Shown piece by piece: positions 1 to 6,070 of a stretch of DNA of 8,187 bases. The position numbers were made by a program, and so were the translations under genes. The number at the start of each line of letters is the position of its first letter. Positions within the stretch are counted from its first letter, which is position 1. Origin of the DNA: an uncultured Collinsella sp. (GTDB lineage: Bacteria > Actinomycetota > Coriobacteriia > Coriobacteriales > Coriobacteriaceae); assembly GCA_900541055.1 (NCBI GenBank), contig UQHZ01000043.1, positions 1-8,187 on the forward strand, given 5' to 3'. Under the pieces are notes generated by a model, which saw only the letters and a list, made by a program, of their open reading frames with translations, made no database searches and had not been told where the DNA came from.

Positions 1-31
1 GTCGGCAGCGTCAGATGTGTATAAGAGACAG
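1..31 (+). other. Nextera (Tn5) sequencing adapter remnant, not genomic
   Basis: These bases match the Illumina Nextera read-1 transposase adapter without its first two bases (TC). Positions 13-31 are exactly the 19-bp Tn5 mosaic end AGATGTGTATAAGAGACAG, and positions 1-12 are the adjoining primer part. Genomic sequence begins at about 32. This is untrimmed library sequence at a contig end, not a resident transposon: no transposase or second mosaic end is present. Confidence 0.97.
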
Positions 32-134
32 TCGTAGAAGCGAGGCAACGGGGGCCTTCATGCGCGAGGACGTTTTGGAAACTAAGTACGGGGACCCGCC
101 CAAGCCGTCCGGTGGGATCAGAGTACCCTTGCTG

Positions 135-992
135 TTACTCTGCTTTGCCCACAGAGTTGAGGTTGGTCATGCGGATCTTAACCAGCTCGGTGATCTCACG
201 CATACCCTCCTTGGCCGGCTTCTTGGGATCGAAGCAGGCAGGGTTCTCGGCCATGTAGGCCATGAAGCCCTTGGTGTAGGCCTGACGTAGCTCGGTGGCG
301 TAGTTAACCTTGCAGATGCCGTTCTTCACAGCCTCGGCAACCTGCTCATCGGGCACACCGGAGGTGCCGTGCAGAACCAGCGGCACGTCGACGGCGTCGC
401 GGATGGCCTTGACCACGGACTGCTCGATGTGCGGATCGCTCGTGTACACACCGTGGCTGGTGCCAACGCCAATTGCGAGGGAGGTGCAGCCGGTGCGCTC
501 GACGAACTCCTTGGCCTCGGCCGGATCGGTGTAGGGGCTCTCGCCCTCAACCGCGGGACCGTCGTCCTCCTTGCCGCCAACCTTACCGAGCTCAGCCTCG
601 ACGGGCACGCCCATAGCGCGGCCAGCGTCGGCGACGGACTTGGTCAGGGCGATGTTGTCCTCGAAGGACTCGTGCGAACCGTCGATCATGACAGAGGTGT
701 AGCCAGTGCGGAAAGCCTGCATGCAGCGGTCATAGCCATCGCCGTGATCGAGGTGCAGGGCGACGGGCACGGAAGCGCGCTCGGCGGCAGCCTTGACCAT
801 GCCGTAGAAGTAGTCCAGACCAGCGGTCTTGATGGTGCCCGGGGTGGTCTGCATGATGACGGGGGACTTGGTCTCCTCGGCAGCGGCCAGAACGGCCATA
901 ACAAACTCGAGGTTCTCGACGTTGAACGCGCCGACGGCGTAGTGGCCGGCCTGAGCGTCCTTGAGCATCTTTTCGGTGGTAACAAGTGCCAT
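135..992 (-). CDS. Class II fructose/tagatose-bisphosphate aldolase
   Basis: A 285-residue zinc-dependent class II aldolase that cleaves or forms a ketose-1,6-bisphosphate (products glyceraldehyde-3-phosphate and dihydroxyacetone phosphate) in the cytoplasm. HLDHGD (80-85) holds the presumed catalytic Asp82 and zinc ligand His83; the other zinc ligands are His180 (GTSHGVY) and His208 (LVLHGTSG). VEAELGKVGGKEDD (131-144) and KVNYATELR (228-236) are also class signatures. Length and ligand numbering agree with the GatY/KbaY tagatose-bisphosphate aldolases as I recall them, and TPGT (50-53) plus GICKVNYATEL resemble GatY more than B. subtilis FbaA. Substrate (fructose- or tagatose-bisphosphate) is therefore open. 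The ATG at 992 is chosen because GGAGAGGAG lies 9 nt upstream (1002-1010) and conserved sequence begins there; in-frame upstream starts would add an unnatural leader. A divergent DeoR-type regulator suggests sugar-responsive control. Confidence 0.93.
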   Translation of the reverse strand: MALVTTEKMLKDAQAGHYAVGAFNVENLEFVMAVLAAAEETKSPVIMQTTPGTIKTAGLDYFYGMVKAAAERASVPVALHLDHGDGYDRCMQAFRTGYTSVMIDGSHESFEDNIALTKSVADAGRAMGVPVEAELGKVGGKEDDGPAVEGESPYTDPAEAKEFVERTGCTSLAIGVGTSHGVYTSDPHIEQSVVKAIRDAVDVPLVLHGTSGVPDEQVAEAVKNGICKVNYATELRQAYTKGFMAYMAENPACFDPKKPAKEGMREITELVKIRMTNLNSVGKAE

Positions 993-1001
993 GAGCGTTT
1001 G

Positions 1002-1010
1002 CTCCTCTCC
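1002..1010 (-). promoter_or_regulatory. Ribosome binding site of the aldolase
   Basis: Reads GGAGAGGAG on the minus strand, 9 nt before the ATG at 992. It decides for this start over in-frame starts further upstream (up to 1133). Confidence 0.85.
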
Positions 1011-1049
1011 CTCGCCCGCATCTGGACATCGGGCGTAGTTGTTCACAAG

Positions 1050-1070
1050 GCGTTTTACCTTGCGTTTTAC
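1050..1070. repeat. Direct repeat of GCGTTTTAC in the aldolase leader
   Basis: GCGTTTTAC occurs at 1050-1058 and again at 1062-1070, a 12-bp period; on the aldolase's sense strand this reads GTAAAACGC twice. It lies between the possible -10 (1078-1083) and the ribosome binding site, so it could be an operator just downstream of the transcription start. The repeat is seen directly; the binding role is inference. Confidence 0.5.
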
Positions 1071-1198
1071 TGCGCTCATTGTATGAAATTCAGCGGCTTT
1101 GCACGTGCGAGATATTGAGCCCATGCAGGTCAATACAGTCGTTTTTGAAAAGCAAACGGAAGGAATTGAAGCCGAGTGGGCGTGTTCGATATTGAATT

Positions 1199-1232
1199 TT
1201 GGGCGTTCAGCGTCTTTCTTTTATAGAAAAGA
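1199..1232 (+). promoter_or_regulatory. Candidate deoR promoter with overlapping dyad
   Basis: TTGGGC (1199-1204), 17-bp spacer, TATAGA (1222-1227). A perfect dyad, TCTTTT (1217-1222) and AAAAGA (1227-1232) around ATAG, covers the -10. A repressor bound there would block transcription, consistent with autoregulation, but both the hexamers and the AT-rich dyad are modest signals. Confidence 0.4.
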
Positions 1233-1326
1233 TAAGTAATCGAAAGGTGTTTTCTTACTCAAAAAGAAAATGAACGAAAATAGAGTCAACACAATTCCTG
1301 CAAATTTAGCCGAGAATGGAGCAAGC

Positions 1327-2130
1327 ATGGCCCAAGCCACCAACCGTGCTTTTGCCGACGAACGCCGTACCGCGATTATGGAAATGCTCGATCATAACGC
1401 CTCGGTGCAGGTAGCAGAAATCGCCCAGACCTTTGGCGTGTCCTCCGTCACCGCCCGCGCCGATCTGGACGCGCTCGCCGAAGCAGGCAAGCTGCGCCGC
1501 ACGCACGGCGGTGCCGTCTCGCTCCACAAACGCCTGACCGTCTCCACACAGGATCGCCGCATCAATGTCAACGTCGCTGCCAAGCAGGCCATCGCGCAAA
1601 GCGCCATCGAGCTCGTCAATGACGGCGACACGCTGCTCGTCGACTCGGGCACCACGGCGCTCGAGTTCGTTCGGCTCCTCGATCAGCGCAACGGCATCAC
1701 CGTTATCACGGCAGACATTACCATTGCCGATTACATCGACGAGAGCATGCCCTCGGTCGATGTCGTCATGCTGGGCGGGGCGCTGCGCAAAGGCCATCGT
1801 TATTTGTACGGACCGCTCACTATGCAGGCGCTCCAAATGGTCCATGCCGATCTGGCCGTCATGTGCCCCGGCGCCTTTGTCTCCAGCTGCGGCTTTACGA
1901 CCGACTTTCCCCAGATGGCCGAGACCAAAACGGCTATGATCGCCGCGGCCCATCAAAGCGTCGCCCTCATGGACGCCAGCAAGGTCAACGGACGCGGCAT
2001 GTACCGTTTTGCCGAGCTGACCGATGTCGACACCATCGTGATGGACCGTGACCCCGATCATGCCGTCGCCACCTCAATCGCCGAGGCCACCGACAGCGCA
2101 CGTCCAGCCCTCATCATCGCCGGCGCTTAA
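1327..2130 (+). CDS. DeoR-family transcriptional regulator
   Basis: A 267-residue DNA-binding regulator of sugar metabolism. The N-terminal winged helix-turn-helix spans about residues 12-62, with VAEIAQTFGVSSVTARADLDAL followed by the typical GKLRRTHGGA wing. The C-terminal DeoR effector domain (about 80-250) shows DSGTT (106-110), a phosphate-binding-type loop, and the usual D-x-SK near the end (Asp216, Ser218, Lys219). In this family the ligand is usually a sugar phosphate. It is transcribed away from the aldolase gene, the common arrangement of a regulator with its target. I chose the ATG at 1327: GGAG at 1318-1321 precedes it and the family N-terminus fits. An in-frame ATG at 1270 would add 19 residues that do not look like family sequence and has no clear Shine-Dalgarno. 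Exact effector and regulon are unknown. Confidence 0.9.
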   Translation: MAQATNRAFADERRTAIMEMLDHNASVQVAEIAQTFGVSSVTARADLDALAEAGKLRRTHGGAVSLHKRLTVSTQDRRINVNVAAKQAIAQSAIELVNDGDTLLVDSGTTALEFVRLLDQRNGITVITADITIADYIDESMPSVDVVMLGGALRKGHRYLYGPLTMQALQMVHADLAVMCPGAFVSSCGFTTDFPQMAETKTAMIAAAHQSVALMDASKVNGRGMYRFAELTDVDTIVMDRDPDHAVATSIAEATDSARPALIIAGA

Positions 2131-2135
2131 ACAAA

Positions 2136-2172
2136 AACCACCACAAAGGTGCCTGTCCCCTTTGTGGTGGTT
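2136..2172 (-). terminator. Perfect 14-bp hairpin terminator between convergent genes
   Basis: AACCACCACAAAGG (2136-2149) and its exact reverse complement CCTTTGTGGTGGTT (2159-2172) flank a 9-nt loop. Read on the minus strand, the stem runs directly into TTTTTGTTT, a good intrinsic terminator 33 bp past the flavodiiron stop codon. Read on the plus strand, after deoR, it has an A-rich lead-in but no U-tract, so it may stop deoR only partly. The stem-loop contains GGTGCCTGTCCCC, a sequence I associate with repeated intergenic motifs. Confidence 0.85.
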
Positions 2173-2204
2173 GTGATGGTTGAGCGTCAAAAGTGAACGT
2201 GTCG

Positions 2205-3365
2205 CTACTTGGAGAGCTCGTCGGCGAGGGCCTCGATCTGGGCGCGCGAGGCGTCGTTGAGCGAGCCCAGCACAGTCACCTTGTTCTGCGTCAGGGTGAT
2301 GTCCTTCATGCCCTCGAGCTCCTTGGTCATAACCTTGGCAGCTGCGGGCGCCCAGGAACCGGACTCGACAAGCGCCACGGTGCGGTTCTGGTAGGCATGC
2401 TCGGCGAGCGTGTGGATAAAGGTGCTCATGCACGGGAAGATCTCGCCCTGATAGGTAATGGAGGCAAGCACCAGACGGTCGTAGCGGAACGCATCCTCAA
2501 CGGCCTCGGCCATGTCGTCGCGAGCCAGGTCAAAGACGGAAACCTTCTGGCCGCGAGCCTCAAGCGCAGAAGCGAGCTCCTCGACGGCGGCCTTCAGATG
2601 GCCATACACGCTCGCATAAGCAATCGTGATGCCCTCGTCCTCGGGCTGATAGCTCGACCAGGTGTTATAGGTGTCGAGGTAGTAGCCCAGGTTCTCGGTC
2701 AGCACGGGGCCGTGGAGCGGGCAGATGATCTGGATGTCCAGGTCGGCGGCCTTCTTAAGGACGGCCTGCACGAACTTGCCGAACTTACCGACGATGCCAA
2801 AGTAGTAGCGGCGAGCCTCGCAAGCCCACCCTTCCGGATCCTCGATGTCGTTGGCGCCAAACTTGCCAAAGCCGTCGGCACTAAAGAGCACCTTGTCGGT
2901 GGACTCGTAGGAGAAGAGCACCTCGGGCCAGTGAACGTTGGGGGCGCCGATAAAGGTCAGGCTGTGGCCGCCCAGGTCGAGCACGTCGCCCTCTTTGACG
3001 ACCATCTTGCGCTCGGGGTAGTCGGTGCCAAAGTAGTTGACCATCATGCGGAAGGCACCCATGCTGGCCACAATCTGTGCCTGGGGATAGCGCTCCATAA
3101 AGGCAGCGATACCGGCGGAGTGATCGGGCTCCATGTGATGGACGACCAGGTAGTCGGGCGTACGGCCATCGAGCACGGCCTCGAGGTTGCCGAGCCACTC
3201 GTCGACAAAGTCAGCGTCAACCGAATCGGCGACAGCAATCTTTTCGCCCAAGATAACGTAGCTGTTGTATGCCATACCGTTCTCGGACACATCGTACTGG
3301 CCCTCGAACAGGTCAATGTCGTGATCGTCGACGCCAATGTAGCGGATATCCTTGGTGATCTCCAT
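2205..3365 (-). CDS. fprA: FprA-type flavodiiron protein (O2/NO reductase)
   Basis: A 386-residue cytoplasmic A-type flavoprotein. Such proteins reduce O2 to water, and in some cases NO to N2O, with electrons passed from rubredoxin or a similar carrier. The N-terminal metallo-beta-lactamase-like domain (about 1-240) has the complete diiron ligand set: H77-x-E79-x-D81 (HHMEPDH), His145 (NVH), Asp164 (FSAD) and His218 (PLHG). The C-terminal flavodoxin domain (about 246-386) has an FMN phosphate loop (YASVYGHL, 250-257) and SGSWAP (335-340). There is no fused rubredoxin or reductase domain, so this is the short class. The ATG at 3365 is preceded by AGGAGG (3375-3380) at 9 nt; an in-frame start at 3428 lies across the promoter and is rejected. 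It has its own promoter region and terminator, so it is probably monocistronic. O2 versus NO preference cannot be read from sequence. Confidence 0.95.
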   Translation of the reverse strand: MEITKDIRYIGVDDHDIDLFEGQYDVSENGMAYNSYVILGEKIAVADSVDADFVDEWLGNLEAVLDGRTPDYLVVHHMEPDHSAGIAAFMERYPQAQIVASMGAFRMMVNYFGTDYPERKMVVKEGDVLDLGGHSLTFIGAPNVHWPEVLFSYESTDKVLFSADGFGKFGANDIEDPEGWACEARRYYFGIVGKFGKFVQAVLKKAADLDIQIICPLHGPVLTENLGYYLDTYNTWSSYQPEDEGITIAYASVYGHLKAAVEELASALEARGQKVSVFDLARDDMAEAVEDAFRYDRLVLASITYQGEIFPCMSTFIHTLAEHAYQNRTVALVESGSWAPAAAKVMTKELEGMKDITLTQNKVTVLGSLNDASRAQIEALADELSK

Positions 3366-3374
3366 CAGGCAAAG

Positions 3375-3380
3375 CCTCCT
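3375..3380 (-). promoter_or_regulatory. Ribosome binding site of fprA
   Basis: Perfect AGGAGG on the minus strand, 9 nt upstream of the ATG at 3365; it fixes the start codon. Confidence 0.9.
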
Positions 3381-3381
3381 A

Positions 3382-3434
3382 GATAGACAAAAGAACCCGT
3401 CTATCATAGCACTCGCCTTCATAGCCACGGCTAT
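3382..3434 (-). promoter_or_regulatory. Candidate fprA promoter with two operator-like dyads
   Basis: On the minus strand TGCTATGAT (3403-3411) is an extended -10 (TG-n-TATGAT); no good -35 lies at normal spacing, which can be tolerated with an extended -10 or may mean an activator is needed. One inverted repeat, GATAGAC (3382-3388) and GTCTATC (3399-3405), starts in the -10 and runs into the leader. A second dyad, ATAGCC (3421-3426) and GGCTAT (3429-3434), covers the -35 position. Both are exact in their arms. Redox- or NO-responsive control would suit the gene, but the regulator is not identified. Confidence 0.45.
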
Positions 3435-3463
3435 CTGTCAGCATCCTTATCGATTGTTATTGA

Positions 3464-3479
3464 GGCGGAATATACCGCC
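3464..3479 (-). terminator. Weak hairpin after lacI
   Basis: GGCGG (3464-3468) and CCGCC (3475-3479) form a 5-bp GC stem with a 6-nt loop, 15 bp beyond the lacI-family stop codon. There is no U-tract after it on the minus strand, so termination may be inefficient and some read-through into fprA is possible. Confidence 0.3.
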
Positions 3480-3494
3480 GTTGACCTGCAAAAA

Positions 3495-4526
3495 CTATGC
3501 GCGCAGTATCGCCGTGCTATGTCGAATAATGAGCTGGCCGGGAATACGGATGGCAACGGTTTTGCCCGCCGTACCCGCCTCGGGAACCGCATGCTCAAAC
3601 ACCTCGCGTCCGCGCTGATGTAGATCGAATCGCACGGTCGTGAGCTCGTTGTGTGCCACAAAATCATCGAGCGAATCGTCGACGCCCACCACGCTCACGT
3701 CCTCGGGCACGCGCAGGCCGCTATCACGCAGTGCGGCAATCGCGCCATTTGCCATCTGATCGTTTGCCGCGTAAATCGCCGTCATAGTGCTGTCGTGCTC
3801 GGCCAGGTACCTGCCGGCCTCGTAGCCGCTGTTGGCAGACCAGTCGCCCTCGAGCGGCTCTGCCGGCTCGATGTGTTTACGCTCGAGCGCATCCTGCCAA
3901 CCGGCGCGGCGAAATTGCTCGTCGACCGAGAACGACGGGCCGCCGATATAGCGAATCTGCTCGTGCCCCAGCTCAAACAGGTGATCCATAAGCAATAGCG
4001 AGCAGCCGTAATGATCGGAGTCGACCGTGGTCACCCGCGGGTGCGCGTACATGGTAACGATGACCGTGCCAATGCCCGGCAGTGGATCAAACGTCTCAAA
4101 ATCGGGCGCCATGCGGCTCATGCCGATGATGATGCCGTCCACCGGCAATGCGGCCATACGACGCGTGGCCTCGGCAAGCGAAAACTCCTCGGTCTTGGAC
4201 ATCTCGACCAGCGTGATGGCACAATTATGCTCGCGAGCAGCGCTGGCGATGCCGTCGATCATTGAGAGGTTGCCAAACTTGGTGACATCGTTGACGCATA
4301 GGCCAACCGAATGGTATCGACCGTCGCGCAGCGAGCGACCGGCATAACTCGGACGAAAGCCGAGCTCTTGCATAGCGGACTGCACGCGCTGGCGCGTCTG
4401 CTCGTTAACGTTGGGCAAGCCGTTGGCGACGCGCGAAACCGTCTGCTGCGAAACGCCAGCAGCGCGGGCGACGTCGGCCATGGAGACCGGACGCGTACCT
4501 GTATCGTTGGACGGGCGCCTTGCCAC
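3495..4526 (-). CDS. LacI-family transcriptional regulator, probable galKT repressor
   Basis: A 343-residue LacI/GalR-type regulator. The helix-turn-helix covers residues 15-61 (MADVARAAGVSQQTVSRVANG, then the NEQTRQRVQSAMQELGFRPS helix), followed by a hinge with Leu66, the residue type that wedges into the central CG step of LacI-family operators. Residues from about 72 to 335 are the periplasmic-binding-protein-like sugar domain, with DSDHYGCSLLLMDHLFELGHEQIRYIGG and the late DVSVVGVDDS motif, so a small sugar effector is expected. The start is GTG (4524-4526), with AAGG 7 nt upstream. It diverges from galK, and three copies of a CG-centred element lie in the shared intergenic region; the simplest reading is a galactose-responsive local repressor that also controls itself. 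Target and effector are inference from position. Confidence 0.93.
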   Translation of the reverse strand: MARRPSNDTGTRPVSMADVARAAGVSQQTVSRVANGLPNVNEQTRQRVQSAMQELGFRPSYAGRSLRDGRYHSVGLCVNDVTKFGNLSMIDGIASAAREHNCAITLVEMSKTEEFSLAEATRRMAALPVDGIIIGMSRMAPDFETFDPLPGIGTVIVTMYAHPRVTTVDSDHYGCSLLLMDHLFELGHEQIRYIGGPSFSVDEQFRRAGWQDALERKHIEPAEPLEGDWSANSGYEAGRYLAEHDSTMTAIYAANDQMANGAIAALRDSGLRVPEDVSVVGVDDSLDDFVAHNELTTVRFDLHQRGREVFEHAVPEAGTAGKTVAIRIPGQLIIRHSTAILRA

Positions 4527-4619
4527 AGGATCACCTTCACCCTTGCGAGATCTGAATAGCGTGAATGCCGGCCCGGGCAGGAGTTTAGCCCGCGCCGAGG
4601 CCCGCTATCGTCGGACGCA

Positions 4620-4632
4620 TGTTAACGTACTC
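4620..4632 (+). promoter_or_regulatory. gal operator-like element 1
   Basis: TGTTAACGTACTC, forward orientation, CG centre at 4626-4627. It lies about 95 bp upstream of the lacI GTG and would be inside the lacI leader if the -10 at 4660-4665 is used, suggesting autoregulation by road-block. Confidence 0.65.
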
Positions 4633-4740
4633 TACTTTTTCAATCCGCATCTCTTCTGCTTTATAAGTCCATACGGCAATACCGTTCACGGATGAATTTC
4701 TACCGATTACCAGATTCTCAAAAAGTGACAAGAGTTGTGT

Positions 4741-4758
4741 TATGAGTACGTTAACATA
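4741..4758 (-). promoter_or_regulatory. gal operator-like element 2
   Basis: TATGAGTACGTTAACATA: the 13-bp core (4744-4756) in inverted orientation. This copy is the most symmetric, with TATG and CATA ends and central ACGT. CG centre at 4749-4750, 123 bp from element 1. It overlaps a possible galK extended -10. Confidence 0.65.
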
Positions 4759-4806
4759 GCCCGTAACGTGCAGCATCGTGAACACTTGGTTCATGCCGCT
4801 TCAAGT

Positions 4807-4819
4807 TGTTAACGTACTC
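4807..4819 (+). promoter_or_regulatory. gal operator-like element 3
   Basis: TGTTAACGTACTC again, forward, CG centre at 4813-4814, 64 bp (close to six helical turns) from element 2. It ends 45 bp before the galK ATG, where bound protein would block the promoter or the start of transcription. Confidence 0.65.
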
Positions 4820-4864
4820 ATAACGACGCAAAACTTACCCGTACGCGCCAAGGAAAGGACTCCG

Positions 4865-6070
4865 ATGACCACCCCCGACGAAAAGACACTCGCCACGCTC
4901 ACCAAGCTGTTTGAGGAGGAGTTTGGGCCCATCGGCGATCGCCAGGTGCTCTATGTGCACGCGCCCGGCCGCTCCGAGATCAGTGGCAACCACACCGACC
5001 ACGAGGGCGGCCACGTCATCGCCGGCTCGCTCGATGTCGCTGTCGACGGCATCGCCGTGGCGACCGACACCAACAAGGTTCGCGTTGCCGACGAGGGCTA
5101 TCCCACGTTTGAGATCGCGCTCGACACGCTAGACGTTCAGGAGTCCGAGAAGGGCACGTCCGCGAGCCTCGTCCGCGGCATGGCCCACGAAATCGCAGCG
5201 CTTGGTGTTGAGCCCCACGGCTTCGACTTCGCCTTCACTTGCTCCGTCCCCTCGGGTGGCGGCCTTTCCAGCTCTGCCGCCGTCGAGGCCGCGTACGGTC
5301 GTGCCATGGAGACGCTCTGGGGCGCACCTGCCATCGAGCCCGTCGCACTCGCCCAGATGAGCCAGCGCACCGAGAACAACTATTACGGCAAGCCCTGCGG
5401 TCTGATGGACCAGGCCGCTGTGTGCCTGGGCGGCCTTGCCTACATGGACTTTGAGGACCAGGCTCAGCCTAAAACCCAGAAGCTCGAGCTCAATTTTGAG
5501 GATCACGGTTATGCGCTCGTGCTCGTTAAGGTTGGCGCCGACCATGTGGCAGCTACCGACGACTACGCCGCCGTTCCGCGCGAGATGCAGGACGTCGCTG
5601 CCGAGTTTGGCAAGGCACGCCTGTGCGAGGTAAACGTGGCGGACTTTGACGCCAAGCTCCCCGAGCTGCGCGCCAAGCTGGGCGACCGTGCCTGCCTGCG
5701 CGCCGTTCACTACTGGTACGAGAACGGCCTGGTCGATAAGCGCTGGGCGGCCCTGAACGCCGGCGACATTGACCAGTTCCTGGTTCTGACGCGCGAGTCC
5801 GGCGCCAGCTCCGCCATGTACCTGCAGAATGTTGTTGCCAAACTGGGTGCCGAGCAGCCTTCCATGTACGCACTTGCTCTTGCCGAGCATGTGCTCGACG
5901 GCCGTGGCGCCGTTCGTATTCACGGCGGCGGCTTTGGCGGTACCATCCAGGCCTTCGTGCCGCTCGATCTGGTCGACACCTTCATTGCCAAGATGAACGG
6001 CTGGCTGGGCGAGGGCTCTGCCCGTCACTACGCCATCTCTGACAAGGGGGCTTACGCGGCATGGCTGTAA
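4865..6070 (+). CDS. galK: Galactokinase (GHMP kinase)
   Basis: A 401-residue cytoplasmic sugar kinase, forming galactose-1-phosphate from galactose and ATP, the first Leloir-pathway step. The galactokinase signature at 35-50 reads GRSEISGNHTDHEGGH, where most galactokinases have GEHTDY; I know this GNHTDH form from gut Firmicutes-type galactokinases. The GHMP ATP loop is PSGGGLSSSAA (129-139), the catalytic Asp is probably Asp182 in CGLMDQ (178-183), and the C-terminal GHMP motif is RIHGGGFGGT (351-360). Length is normal. The ATG at 4865 follows AAGGAAAGG closely; an in-frame ATG at 4778 would put operator-like element 3 inside the coding region and has no support. galT overlaps its end by 10 bp, so the two are one operon. 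Activity on galactose is likely but the altered sugar-site motif leaves room for a related sugar. Confidence 0.93.
   Translation: MTTPDEKTLATLTKLFEEEFGPIGDRQVLYVHAPGRSEISGNHTDHEGGHVIAGSLDVAVDGIAVATDTNKVRVADEGYPTFEIALDTLDVQESEKGTSASLVRGMAHEIAALGVEPHGFDFAFTCSVPSGGGLSSSAAVEAAYGRAMETLWGAPAIEPVALAQMSQRTENNYYGKPCGLMDQAAVCLGGLAYMDFEDQAQPKTQKLELNFEDHGYALVLVKVGADHVAATDDYAAVPREMQDVAAEFGKARLCEVNVADFDAKLPELRAKLGDRACLRAVHYWYENGLVDKRWAALNAGDIDQFLVLTRESGASSAMYLQNVVAKLGAEQPSMYALALAEHVLDGRGAVRIHGGGFGGTIQAFVPLDLVDTFIAKMNGWLGEGSARHYAISDKGAYAAWL

Larger units (their letters stand above)
993..1326. promoter_or_regulatory. Divergent aldolase/deoR regulatory region
   Basis: This 334-bp gene-free stretch is AT-richer than its flanks and must hold both divergent promoters. 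For the aldolase (minus strand) the best -10 I see is TACAAT at 1078-1083, without a convincing -35. For deoR (plus strand) there is TTGGGC (1199-1204), a 17-bp spacer and TATAGA (1222-1227). A 9-bp direct repeat (1050-1070) and a 16-bp dyad (1217-1232) are candidate operators and are listed separately. No convincing small gene is seen; the in-frame ATG at 1270 is discussed under the regulator. Confidence 0.55.
4527..4864. promoter_or_regulatory. lacI/galK divergent control region
   Basis: A 338-bp gene-free stretch. It contains three copies of a 13-bp element (listed separately). A possible lacI promoter on the minus strand has TATAAA (4660-4665) with only a poor -35 near 4683-4688, placing the first element just downstream of the start. 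For galK the promoter is less clear: TGTTATGAG (4738-4746) is an extended -10-like sequence overlapping element 2, and TTGGTT (4786-4791) with TAACGT (4810-4815) overlaps element 3. Either way an element covers the polymerase site, as expected for repression. The galK ribosome binding site AAGGAAAGG is at 4850-4858. Confidence 0.6.

Noticed and set aside
1..31. Tn5-like transposon end
   Set aside because: The adjoining bases are the sequencing primer part of the Nextera adapter; no transposase or second end.
95..116. CCCGCC/GGTGGG hairpin downstream of the aldolase as its terminator
   Set aside because: Six pairs with a wobble, a mismatch on the transcribed (minus) strand, a 10-nt loop and no U-tract.
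15..290. Open frame at the left edge, plus strand
   Set aside because: Starts in the Nextera adapter and ends antisense to the aldolase.
993..1133. 47-residue N-terminal extension of the aldolase
   Set aside because: No ribosome binding site supports the upstream starts, the extension is not family sequence, and a strong site lies before the ATG at 992.
4404..4411. GTTAACGT inside the lacI-family gene, as a fourth gal operator
   Set aside because: Matches only 8 of the 12 core bases and lies in well-conserved coding sequence; probably chance.
5129..6028. 299-codon open frame antisense to galK, with similar long antisense frames over the aldolase, fprA and galT
   Set aside because: Normal shadows in high-GC coding DNA; the sense frames have clear family motifs.
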